Part shown: piece by piece, positions 10,701 through 21,229 of the stretch
Layout: each line of letters begins with the position of its first letter
How positions within the stretch are numbered: the first letter of the stretch is position 1
From: Verticillium longisporum
Taxonomy: Eukaryota > Ascomycota > Sordariomycetes > Glomerellales > Plectosphaerellaceae
Length of the DNA: 64,000 nucleotides
Assembly: GCA_019188255.1 (NCBI GenBank)
Contig: JAETXT010000007.1
Coordinates: forward strand, 1,550,001-1,614,000
Direction of reading: 5' to 3'
The notes under the pieces: generated by a model
Told to the model about the DNA's origin: nothing
What the model saw: only the letters and a program-made list of their open reading frames with translations
The model's database searches: none
Position numbers and translations under genes: made by a program

Positions 10701-13118
10701 CTTGTGCTCCGAACAATCACCAACCTGGAGAGCGGTATGTCGGTCTGGATTCAGGACCAGCAGGGTATTTTGAGCAGCCGTCGTGATGTTGCTCAAGCCG
10801 AGGCTGTAAGTGGACGTAGCTCATGAGACACAGAGTGAGAACTGACAAATAAACAGGTCAAGAAACTTTGGACTACGGTCTGCGGCACGATACTCTCCGG
10901 CGAACAACCTCAACTTGAATCTTTTGAGATGCTGCTCTGCGCTGGCTTCGAGAGCAAACACCGCCAAATCGTGAACACTGCCGCTGAAACGTGGAACCGC
11001 GTTTTCGAGGCTGCTGGTGATGTACAATACCCGGAAAGGCTCAAGGCTGTGCTCCTCTCCTCACAGTCAGTCCTCGACCTGGCTCTTCCCGGCCTTCAAA
11101 TTCCCAGCGTACCCTCCGAATCCCACAACCGATCTTTTGTCGACTCCCAAGTCGACGTGCCGGCAGCGATTCCATCGTCTTCGCGATCGTCTCGTCGGGG
11201 CGTTCTGAGTTCATCATCAAAGTCTCGCCAACTTGCGTCTTCCAGTCCAGCTAGGTTGAACTTGGCGGCAAAACAGTCATCAAGCAATACCCCGAAAAGG
11301 ACACGAACTAGTGCCCGAAGCACGCCGAAGTCCCGACTGAGGCACGACGACTCGCAGCTTCACTTCACGCCTGTCGAGTCCTCGCCACTCGCTGGCGCCA
11401 AGGAATCCCAGGTTTTGACGGAACGACAGCAGGAGGTCCGGGAGAGGCAGAAGGATGCTGCCGCCATCTTCCCCGGCCTCAGGAGCAGTCCTCTGAAGCA
11501 CGAGGCGGCGGCGCAGCAGTTATCGTCCAAGGCGGCTGCAGCCGAGGGACGTAAGCAAAGACAACGAGATGTCACGCCTGAGGGGCGCGCAGAAGAGGAG
11601 GAATATGTCATCTCCACCCCCACTCCTCGGCGTGGTCAGGCGATGGCCATGATCGTCGACGACCAGGACATGACGGACCCTCCTTCATCGCCACCAGAGC
11701 CTCGCCCATTCCCCCTGTTGCCGCATCTCAAGACTCGCTCCAGTCTCGGCGAGGTCGATCAAGATTGGCCGATGAGCTCGTCACCTGTGAACGGATCTCC
11801 AGTCGTCAGCAAGGAGCACACCGCAGCCAACGAGATTCCTGTCCTCGATATTACCGGCGACGAAAACCACAACCCATCAAGTCTCGACACGCACGGCTCA
11901 GAAATGGTCATCGACGATTCCTTCCAGATGGAAGTCGTTCCATCTAGTGTCGCTTCAGAGACAAGACTGCCAACACACAGGAAGGAAGTCGTGGTCATGG
12001 ACGACGAGGAGGCCGAGGATGATGACGACGAGCCGTCGACGCCCCGAGCCCGAGAGGACGTCGACGATGCCAAATCCGATGAGCCTGACATCTTTGTCGA
12101 TGCGTTGACGAGTCCCCAGCAACCCCTGACCCGCTCGGCGAAGAAGGCGCTCGAGCGCCAAGCTGATGCGGAAAAGGACGGCTCCTTCGTTATGAGCGAC
12201 GGTGACGAGAACAGCATGCTGCGACTCGTCGTTGAGCTGGACTCGCGCCGCTGCAAGCTGCCCATCAACCGTCACCCGGCCGAGTCCCCGTCCAAGCACG
12301 AGGACGTTAAAGAGGTCTTGGATTGCATCACGGTCGTCGCGCCCGAGGACGATGAAGACGAGGAAGACGAGGCGCAGGAGAAGCCCCGCCGCAAACCAAA
12401 GTCCAAGTCCCGTTCGCCAGACCGTTCGCAGAGCGTCGTGGAAATGTCCGCGCCGCCCTCGGCGAGTGAAACCAGCAGCAACAAGAAGAAGAAGCGCAAG
12501 AGGTCCGCGGTCGCGAGGGAGGAGTCGACCAACAAGAAGGCAAAGCCGAGCCAGGAGGGCCGCCGCAGCCGCCAGACCTCTGTCCTCACGGATCGCTCGG
12601 CGGCCTCGTCGTTCTGCTCCGACAGCCACGCCGGCGACGCGCAAGACCCGTCCTCGCCGGGACACCCCTCGACGCCTGCCAAGGAGACGCGCGCCCGCAA
12701 GGCCTCGGTCACGCCCCGACGCCGCAGCCGCAGGATCTCCAGCGACGAGAAGGACACGGACACGGAGCTCGAGTCGCAGCTCGCGGCCGAACAGATTGCC
12801 GCCAGCCGCAGCCAGTCGCTCGCCGTCGAGGAGGCCGTTGCTCTCTCTTCGACGTCGGTGTCGCGGGAGGCTTCGATGGACCTCAGCCACGACGTCACGC
12901 CTCGCGCCTCGCAGTCCGTCGCTATACCGACCGTCGAGGAGAACGAGGAGCAGGACGAGGACGAGAGTCAGAAGCCCACCATGCTCGACTCGCTGTCCGG
13001 CGTCCTGGCGCAGCTCAAGTCGGCCACGCTCTCGCGAGACGAGGTCTACAAGATGGAAGATGTCCTCATGGATATCAAGAGAGAACTCTTTGCCGCCGAG
13101 AAGAGGGGAAGGGCATAA
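7784..13118 (+). CDS. RIF1: RIF1, telomere and replication-timing factor (frame broken once)
   Basis: RIF1 brings protein phosphatase 1 to chromatin to restrain origin firing and telomere elongation. Exon 1 is 7784-10805 and exon 2 is 10857-13118, with a 51-nt intron carrying a CTGAC branch site. The product would be about 1,760 residues. The helical-repeat domain (about 190-1060) matches the Rif1 N-terminal family. The N-terminal tail carries RVGF (76-79) and GILK (110-113), fitting the RVxF and SILK-type PP1 docking motifs, among S/T-P sites. The last 700 residues are disordered and acidic/basic. After GAT TTC at 8579-8584 the frame must move: the first 267 codons and the region from 8586 onwards are both conserved but out of register. 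One extra C, or two missing Cs in the CCC run (8584-8586), would explain it. I treat it as one intact gene. Confidence 0.85.
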
Positions 13119-13849
13119 TAGGCTCTGTACCTTCTTCTTTTGGGCATTTCGGTCCTCATCACACTACGAGGAGATGGATCAAACCCCCAAAAACATACCA
13201 CCAACAACAGTCACATCACGCAAAGACCATGAACAGGAAAACATGGGAGACACTGCGCATTTTGCTTTTCGGCGTACAGGCGACGGCGGCGGCGGCGGCA
13301 TCTGAGCTCTGGCGAGGGTTCAGCAGAGGTTGCTTGTTTTTTTTCCCTCCGTTCTCTTCTTTTCGTTTTCTTTCACGTGTTCGCTCGAGATGAGAGAAAA
13401 CACTTCATAATTGTACATGGTGACGAAACGGGAGGGGGGCATACATATCAAGGGCAGATTGGGGCGGATGGTTCGCCGCCCATACCTAAGAATCACTCCA
13501 AGGGCAGCATTGTATACCTTAGATACCAAGTTGTGTAGATGGTGAGCAGGCCTGCGCGGCATCAGGATATGGAGAGAAGCGAGGACGAGACAGAAGAAAG
13601 TCATGATCACATCCAATGCCTCACAAAAACCCTCCAGGTGATGACAAGTGTGCCAGCAAGGGGGTTGAAACATCGTCGTTTGGGTTTGTGCAGTTCTAGG
13701 ATCCTCCCACCTCGACGCCAGGCATGACAAAGGAGACACGCTTGCTACCGATCTGCTCGCAGTCTCCACCCTCCAGTCATCATAGTCACCGTGCTGACTG
13801 ACTCCCTCGGTTTCTCCAGCTTCCCTCGGCCCTACAGCTTTCCCGCGAT
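13119..13849. other. Intergenic, convergent 3' ends
   Basis: This is the 3' flank of RIF1 (+) and of the epimerase gene (-). It has a T-rich tract at 13330-13370. No further gene or RNA is seen. Confidence 0.5.
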
Positions 13850-14882
13850 TCACAAGTCTCCCACCGTAATGACCTGCGCAGCCTCAAAGGCGTCACCGGC
13901 TTCAAGCTTCTGCCAGCCCTTGACGGCACCGGCTTCCACACAGACCATGTTACGCCAACCATCATCGGGAGAAAAGTCGGGCATGGACTTGGCCTTGGCT
14001 TCCCAGGGGTTCCAGACAACGACATCGTCCAGGTTGTCGCGGGTCAAGCTGTAGAGCTTGCGGCCAGACGCATTATCGGAAACCACAATGGGGACCTTGG
14101 GCCCGCTAAGAGGAGTGTAGATGCGGTCTGTTTCGCCAGTGAGGGCGAGGTCGCCCGACTGAGTCTTTGTGGCAAGGGATTCGGTCTTGTCGAGGTATGA
14201 GGCGCCATCAAGGCTGGAGAGGCGGACAGCAGTGACATCCTGTGCAGAGTTGTTGTTAGTAAGTGATGAAGGTCGTGGGGTGTCATGTGGAGCAGCGGGG
14301 GAGCGAGCTTACGGGAACGCGCAGGTAAGTGTGCAGAAGGACTTGGAGCTCGAATGGTTTGTCGTCTTCGTTGGTGATGACGAGCGATGTTGACAGTGCG
14401 TCGCGGTCCAGAGTCACGCTGTAGATGGCACCGAAGCTGTATCCCCATGCAGCCTTGGTCTTCTCGTCAAGACTCGAAGAGGACAGGCCAAAGTCTAGCT
14501 TGACGCTGTAGTTGGTGCCGCTCTCCTCGGATGACTTGCCGAGGAACTCCCAGCGCGAGGAGCGAGCAAAGCCGTGCTGTGGCAGATTCTTGGTGGCCTC
14601 GTGGTCGGGGGCCTGGCCGAAGACGGGAAAGACAAGGGGGATACCACCGCGGACGGGCTTGGAACCGTCGAGAGCGGCGGCCTCGGACAGCCACAGGCGG
14701 TCGTTGCCAGCAGCGTCTTTCCAGCTCAGCACCGTGGCTCCGTAGAGCAGAACGGAGATGGATTCGCCGGTGGGGAGGACGGCATCAACGCGCGAGTTGT
14801 CGTCGGACGTGGTGACTTGGGCCTGGGGCGGAAGGCCGGGAGTGGTGGCCAGAGCCGTGGGCTTGTTGGGGCGGTCAACCAT
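13850..14882 (-). CDS. Glucose-6-phosphate 1-epimerase (aldose 1-epimerase-like)
   Basis: This matches the yeast YMR099C-type family, which interconverts alpha- and beta-glucose 6-phosphate in the cytosol. There are two exons, 14882-14313 and 14239-13850, split by a 73-nt phase-0 intron, giving 319 residues, close to the family length. Visible family features are the beta-sandwich run SVLLYGATVLSW, the active-site histidine block PQHGFARSSRWEFLG, the block VRGGIPLVFPVFG, and the late acidic catalytic block MVCVEAGAV. ATG 14882 (context GCAGCAATGG) is preferred. The frame extends further upstream but that part is low-complexity Pro/Ser/His and does not look conserved. Confidence 0.9.
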
Positions 14883-15707
14883 TGCTGCAGGCTTGTTGAT
14901 GACTGGCGGAGAAGGAAGAAGATGGTACGCTGTTGCAGTGACAGGAAATACGAGGACAAGCAAAAGCAATGAGCAAGAAGCAGAGGCTAAAAGAGCTGTG
15001 CTAATGAGGAGGGGTGGGCGGGTGAGTTCGTTCGTGAAGTTAGTATCAAGGAACGGCACGGGCCAGACCGGGGGGGTAAAGAGGGAGGGTCGCGAAGCGA
15101 TCAGGACTGAAAGGCTACCCTGGAACGAGGTAGGACAAGGATTGGGTGATGAAGCGGAAGTGGATGGATGGTGTAGTGGGTAGTGAAGGGTGGACGGAGA
15201 TGGGAAGCGGGAGTGGGAACACCAAAAGGTCGATGTGAGGTGAGGTGAGGTGTGGTGAGGTGGAGTGAGGCGGATGGCGGGGTTGTTCCCGAGGAGCAAG
15301 GAGGGGCAACCGGCGCTGGGAGGAAGTACCCAAGCTTTGGCTGCGGGAGGCAGGGGTGAGGGAGTGAGGGAGGGGCAACGGTCTCCCGAGGGGCTTGAGG
15401 GCAGCAGCTACCGACTTCAGCCTAGTGAAGCACATCCAGTGTCATCGCAGCACCTGAAACATCAACTACATAAGGTAGTTGCCCCCGGTACGTACCCAAC
15501 CCAGAGAACCGACGGCCCCCTCCCTCCTGCCTCCCCCCCCACCCAGAGCTGCCTAGCGACGTCTCAGCTCCCCAAGCTCCCAAGCTTCTTTATCCATTTC
15601 AACCCATTGTGACCTATATCCGACCTCACGTAATCAATGGGCAAACATCATTTCTCCATCATTACTCTAGCTGTTCCTTGTACCTGGACGCCTTAGCCAA
15701 GCGCGGA
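14883..15707. other. Intergenic: epimerase promoter, GT90 3' flank
   Basis: This is upstream of the epimerase and downstream of the GT90 gene. It is purine-rich on the + strand, with a GTGAG-type degenerate repeat (about 15234-15270) and CCCCCCCC near 15533-15541. I see no coding sequence. Confidence 0.5.
15234..15270. repeat. Degenerate GTGAG/GGTGAG simple repeat
   Basis: A short run of imperfect GTGAG units in the promoter region of the epimerase. On the transcribed strand it reads as CTCAC/CACCT, a common composition for fungal leaders. Confidence 0.6.
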
Positions 15708-18700
15708 TTAAGACTCAATCTTGAAGCCAAGGCTATCGCGTCCGTCGTCGACAACTCTCCCCCACTCCAATAACAACCGAAACAGGTACACCTCCATGTC
15801 TTCCCGTCTCAGTGCCTTGTCCGCCCACTGTCGTCCTGCCGTTGCGATCCATTTCGCGTCACTGACTCGACCTTCAAACTTAATTTCTCGTCCATTGACC
15901 GGTACACGGCCCTCCAGACCCGTAAAGTAGGCCAGTGTGCTGTGTAGCGCCTGGAACCGAATGTCCACCGGCACAAAGTGCACCCAGGGCAGTAGCCGCT
16001 CTGTACACCACGTCCGGAATATCGATGAAAGCACCGGCACGCTTCCTGATCGCAGCGTCTGCATGAGCCGCTTTGGCGGCGAGCTGTCGTCGTCGAGGAG
16101 CAGCACATATCGATACTTCAGCGGCTCTCCGCTCTCGCCCTCCTCACCCTTCTCGCCAAACTCCAGCCGTGCCGCCGCGCACCCGGCATCCTCGCACGAC
16201 GGGTACGACGACACGCCGACATCGAACGGAAGTGCCGCATTGGCCTCTTGCACATGCACTCTTTCGTGACTGAACTTCTTCGGGTCGCCCGGCGTCGGAA
16301 GCAACATCGTGACCTCGTCGCCCTTTGTGGCATTGTTGACCTGGTGGAGTAGCCTGTGCCGATGATTGCCGTGCAGCATGTCGTGACTGATGACTTGTTC
16401 GCCGAGTTCGCCCCGCCAGTGGAGCTTGTCGATACGCGTCTTGAAGTCCCGGTTCGAATCAGCCTCGGAATCCGTCTTGCTCGTCATGGGTATCAAGATG
16501 TCATTGAACCCATCTGCCTTGAAGCTGCCAAAGACAGGCACCAACTTTTGGTGTGGCACCATTTTCTTGTTGGTCATGTGGAAGGCATGAAGCCTCGACA
16601 GGTCTGGTTGAGAGCAGCGTTCCAGAGAGGCTTCCCACTTCTTTAAGAAGTGGTCCTCAGAGTGACCGCTCACGCATGAGACGCAGAGGTCCCGTACATT
16701 CCAGTGCTGAAGAGTTCTCCCACTGGATCCAGCGGGACAAATCTGGGCTTCCATCTCGCGGAACAGCGACGGTGACAGGAAAGCCTGGAGTACTGGCTTG
16801 CTGCCAGGCACTTCAGGGGTCTGCCCGGCCGGTGTCGAATCTTTCGGGTTTTCTGAGCGCCGGGTGTTCATATGATACTTTCCGTCTAGCGCCTGTCGCG
16901 GATGCTGCCCAAGATCCGACCAAGGCGTAAGCACACGCGGCTCGCCACTCAAGTTGATCGGCAGATCCATATCTGACAAATACTCGGAAAAGGTTTCAAT
17001 CATCTTGACCAGGTCATCCAAGGCCCGGCGGTGTTCGTCCTCGGCCTTGTAGTTGTGCGTCACTTTTTTGTTTGCGACCTGGACGAGGGCAAGCTCAGCC
17101 TCGTTGGCGGCGAGGTCCAAGGTCGACTTTCGGATGCTGTTTGGCTTCAGGGACCAGAAGGGGGCCACGTCATTCTCAATTTGCTGGTAATGGTCCACAA
17201 TGACTGAGCTCTTTGCTATCGCAAACTCATACCACTTGTCAAAATTCGGAGGGGGTCTCTGCCATCATGCCGTGCCTGGTATTCCTGAACAGCCACTTTC
17301 AAGCTCCTGCTCACGGATGCATGGGTCAACCAGCGGTCTGCTTCGGTGCGAGCGTCGTATATAAAAGTGTCGAGGGGATGTTTGTTGAGGACCTGATTCG
17401 TCAGAATGACGTAGACAGTCGATCCAATGATGGCAGCTGTCAGGATGAAAAGAAGGAACGCGCGCCTGACAAAGAGGACAGAGCGCAGATTGGCCGTGTA
17501 CATGAAGAGACCGAAGCCGGACGCAATCAGGATGAAAGGTCCAAGGGTTGCGATCTTTGCGCCGCCGTACGCATCCCCCACGGAAGACAAGGCTTGGTAA
17601 GAGGTTAGAAGGCTGGAGATGAACGTAATGATACCAAAAGGCTTGACAGGACCGGACTCGGTGACCAGGAGGCTCAGAGAAACAATGAGAAGACAGAAGG
17701 TGAAGCTGTCGTTGATCAAGTCGAACAAGTACAGCCAGCCCAGACCGTTGACGCCAGTGGGCTGGACGGTAGGACGGAGAGTCAAGAGGACATGCATGGT
17801 CCAGTCGAAGGCCCCCACGGTCAACTGAATACCGCTGAGGGTTCGAAGGCGAGCCCTCGTGGATTTGGTAAACACGAGGACTCGCCAGAGGAGGACAGCA
17901 ATAACGCCATCAAGAACAAGGCCGAAGACCTGCATAGAAACAATCCAGAATCGGTTGTCAAAGAGTGTCGAGCAAAAGTACGTCGAGTGAACCTTGTTCG
18001 CGGCAGCTAGGTATGCGCCTAGATTAAACAAGACGACACTTGCGACCAGGGTTAGTCGTGTCGTCTTGAACCACTGCTGGAGCTCGTCGGCGACTGTGAC
18101 CCAAGGGTCGGTGGGCCACGGCAGTACGTCAGACTGCGACTTGCGACCGAAAAACACATCGTATACGACCACGAGGGTGCAGAAGAAAGCCTGGAGGCGA
18201 TGTCAGTCAGCTCTGGTCACTGGTAAGGGAGAGATAGAAAATTCTACCTCAATGCCAGGTACGGAGCATTGGATCTTGGCGGCAGTCTGGTGAAAGAGCT
18301 CGATTCGAATGATGATGCAGAACACGATGATAGGAATGAAGTAACGACGCGGTCGTCGCGGCAGGCTCAGGGGCGCGTGTTCGCTACTGGAGAGCGCCGA
18401 CGTCTGATCAGGGGTTTTCTCATCTGGAGGCTTCTTAGTTGCGTGTGGAAGAACAGCTCGGAAGGGATGGTACTGACCGAATCTGGCGTCGGAACCAGGA
18501 AGCCATTTTGATGAGTAGCTGACGAGCCATGTGAGGCCAGCCGATAGAAGGAGTACAATGGCAAGCGCGTAGCGTGGCCGTTCTGCCACAAGTCAGCCTC
18601 TCTACATGTAGGTAGGGGGGGGGATATGTCGTGTGTCAGTCTCACGGTTCAATGTGTGATGCTCAAAGTTGTAAGAGATCCAAATGAAGGATGTCACCGC

Positions 18701-18786
18701 GCTGTCTGCAATTAACTTTCCATACGGGCAGCTGCTTGTCAAGGCGCGCAGAGCTCACCAGAGGGCAGTGAGATGGAGTCGCCCAT
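15708..18786 (-). CDS. GT90 (CAP10-like) membrane glycosyltransferase, frame broken once
   Basis: This belongs to glycosyltransferase family 90, which includes cryptococcal CAP10 and xylosyltransferases. It probably acts in the Golgi or ER on glycans or glycolipids; the substrate is unknown. Four exons: 18786-18759, 18705-18646, 18582-18248 and 18190-15708, with introns of 53, 63 and 57 nt. The start MGDSISLPS gives phase-correct joins. The product would be about 968 residues. The first 400 or so carry many hydrophobic helices. A soluble catalytic region follows with HWRGELGE (about 731), YRYVLLLDDDSS (about 834), then SGSVPVLSS and LLPWVHFVPV, typical of GT90. The frame breaks at a G5 run (17251-17255 on +). 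One further base restores the conserved block DPPPNFDKWYEFA that joins the two halves. Confidence 0.85.
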
Positions 18787-19368
18787 TCTGTGCCATTGCA
18801 GTGAGGTGGAGGACTCAGCCTCCTAGCACCTCATTGGGGAAGCCCGTTGAGGTGAGGCTTGGTCTCTTGCAATCGAGGTACCCAGGTTGGTAATGGCGGG
18901 TACCTAGGCAGCCAGGGATATCGCGTCGTGTCAGGTACTGGCTCAATTTCCAGCGACCTGTCAACCCATTAGATGTTTGAGCCTTGTTCAAGCCAGCTGA
19001 GCCTTTCCAAGACGAAGGCCAGGACAAGGAGGGATGAGATGATGGGAGACGTGTGTTTGATCTTGAGCCAAGGGACAACCAACGGCGCGCGCTGTGACGA
19101 CGCTCTTCAGGGGCAGACAAGTCATCACTGTCTTAGGTAAGCCGAACGGAGCCACTCAACGCGTCTCCGTCCCTGGACCCGCGTCGAGCTCCTGTTCCCT
19201 GGAAAGAAGGATCCGTGCACGCCGTACGCAACAGGCAGGCAGCTTCCATCTGACACAATCCACGTTGACCACATTCCGACCCCTCTAATCACACAGCCTT
19301 CTCCTCTGCAGTTCATTGTCTAGACACGTCGAGGCGAAAGTGCACAGCTGCCGGACCTTGATGGAGAC
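18787..19368. promoter_or_regulatory. Bidirectional promoter region, GT90 (-) / PFA4 (+)
   Basis: A 582-bp space between divergent starts. It contains several AGGT/TACCT-type words (for example around 18879-18906) and no coding frame of note. No specific binding site can be assigned. Confidence 0.5.
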
Positions 19369-20754
19369 ATGGCTGGCTTCAATGATGCCCCCATCATCCA
19401 GAAGCTGGCCGTCCCTGGCGTGACCCTGCTCATCCTCTTCCTGGGATACTCCTCTCAGTACCTGTTCCTCACAGCGGCCGATCTGGCCCCTGGGCCCCTC
19501 ACATCATCACAGCTCTACACCTTCAACGGCCTTCTGTTATGTCTGTGGTTCACCTACTACAAGGCATGTACCGTCGATCCTGGTCGCTACGTCTTCACCT
19601 CCAAGACCCATGAGGTGCCCGACGACGACAACGACAACGGCGACAAGACGAATTCGTCCCACGATGACAACCTCAACAGCTACGCCCGCTGGTGCCGCAA
19701 GTGCGAGGCCCCCAAGCCCCCACGCGCCCACCACTGCCGGACGTGCCGCCGCTGCATCCCCAAGATGGACCACCACTGCCCCTGGACGACAAACTGCGTC
19801 TCGCTGACGACGCTGCCGCACTTTCTCCGCTTCCTCGTCTACACCAACCTCGCCCTCGCCTACCTCTCCTACCTCCTCTTCCTCCGCTTCGCCGCCCTCT
19901 GGTCCGACCGCCGCCTGCCGGCCTACCTGGGCCCCTCGCTGCCGGCCCTGACCCACCTCGCCTGCCTCGCGGGCGTCGACTTTCTCACCTCGGTCGCCCT
20001 GGGCATTATGCTCGCCACGACGACCTACCACTGGCTCTTCAACATGACGACCATTGAGTCCTGGGAGGCCGACCGCCACGACGACCTCGTCGCCAGCCGC
20101 GGCGGCCGCGCCTGGTGGGACGCCGGCCTCGCCCCCTACCAGCGCGTCGAGTTCCCCTACGACCTCGGCCTCTTCGCCAACCTCGCCACCGCCATGGGCA
20201 CCCGCAACCCCCTCCTCTGGCTCGCCCCCTGGGCCGCCGGCCTCCGTCTCGCCCGTCGAGGGCCAGGGCCCCGGCTGGACGTACGAGGAGCACGGCTCCA
20301 ACGCGGGCGAGGGCATGTGGCCGCCGCCCGCCCCCAGCAAGATGCGCGGCCCCGGCGCCGGGCCCGCCGCCAGGGCCGCCCTCGACAGGGAGGGCCAGGG
20401 GCCGGGGTCCGCCCCCCCGCCGAGGACATGGCTGCCTTTCGCCGCCGCCAGGAGGCCGACCTCCGCCGCTGGCAGGGCAGCAGGGCCGAGATTATGGACG
20501 AGCTCGAGGAGCGCGAGGAGTACGACATGCTGGACGGGGATGCCGAGGACGGCGTGCGCCTGAACGACGCTGCCGGCGGCGCGGCCTGGACCAATTCGGA
20601 CGGCGAGAGGCTGTACGACTACGGCGTCGACGAGGACGCCGAGAACACAGAACTCGACCTCCGCCACACCATCGTCGGCGAAGCCGATGACGACGTGCCC
20701 CTGGCAGAGCTCCTGCGTCGGAGAAAGATCCGCCAAAAGGACGGCGAGGAGTAA
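19369..20754 (+). CDS. PFA4: PFA4-type DHHC palmitoyltransferase (internal frame-shifted segment)
   Basis: An ER membrane S-acyltransferase. The yeast family member palmitoylates chitin synthase Chs3. As read it is a single exon of 461 residues. The N terminus MAGFNDAPII is characteristic of fungal Pfa4. Two helices precede the Cys-rich domain (WCRKCEAPKPPRAHHCRTC), with the catalytic DHHC at 134-137 in DHHCPWTTNCVS. Two further helices and a TTIE motif follow. Between about 20241 and 20418 the frame in use gives Arg-rich nonsense, while the +1 frame gives the expected Pfa4 sequence (SPVEGQGPGWTYEE, EGMWPPPAPSKM). The frame then returns at a C7 run (20412-20418). So two compensating indels sit inside an uninterrupted frame. 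The acidic tail ending near VPLAELLRRRK is again typical. Confidence 0.88.
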   Translation: MAGFNDAPIIQKLAVPGVTLLILFLGYSSQYLFLTAADLAPGPLTSSQLYTFNGLLLCLWFTYYKACTVDPGRYVFTSKTHEVPDDDNDNGDKTNSSHDDNLNSYARWCRKCEAPKPPRAHHCRTCRRCIPKMDHHCPWTTNCVSLTTLPHFLRFLVYTNLALAYLSYLLFLRFAALWSDRRLPAYLGPSLPALTHLACLAGVDFLTSVALGIMLATTTYHWLFNMTTIESWEADRHDDLVASRGGRAWWDAGLAPYQRVEFPYDLGLFANLATAMGTRNPLLWLAPWAAGLRLARRGPGPRLDVRGARLQRGRGHVAAARPQQDARPRRRARRQGRPRQGGPGAGVRPPAEDMAAFRRRQEADLRRWQGSRAEIMDELEEREEYDMLDGDAEDGVRLNDAAGGAAWTNSDGERLYDYGVDEDAENTELDLRHTIVGEADDDVPLAELLRRRKIRQKDGEE

Positions 20755-21229
20755 TTACATCGAGCAGATACGAGTTTACGTAGCGAGACGCAATATGGGA
20801 CATGGGTAACAAAAAGTGGCAACAATTTCTTTTCTCTTTAAAAATCTAGACAAAAAGCGAGCATCACGCCGATCCAGCGCCAAACGTGACGCTGACCATC
20901 CTCCCCCAGCTGAGAGCTCTATATCTCTACAAAAAACGCAGCCAGAGCCAGCGTCCCTTCCCGCTTCCCGAGCCGACCTGGCCTGCCGCGAAAGTAACAG
21001 GACACCCCCCTTCGCTCTGCTGTTCTTGCCACATGAACGCGTCACCTCTGCGATCCCCTACGCGACGAAAGCGAAACAAAAGAGGTCGCTTGCCGTGCCT
21101 ACATGCACCCCTAATGCGGGCTGTCAGAGGAAACATAAAAAAAGGGACTTGTTGAGCATCGTCAAAGTTCATCAAGCCATCAAATCAGCACAACTTTCTT
21201 TGCATGCCCGTGGGAAGGACCAGCCTCGA
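20755..21229. other. Intergenic, convergent 3' ends of PFA4 and MYO1
   Basis: This is AT-richer 3' flanking sequence shared by the two genes. No RNA gene or repeat stands out. Confidence 0.5.

Noticed and set aside
12202..13305. Arg/Ser-rich 367-residue frame overlapping RIF1, resembling an RS splicing factor
   Set aside because: A frame-shifted reading of the acidic/basic RIF1 tail; no RNA-binding domain.
19537..20736. 399-residue frame antisense to PFA4
   Set aside because: Composition is Val/Gly/Glu shadow of a GC-rich gene; the + strand has the DHHC domain.
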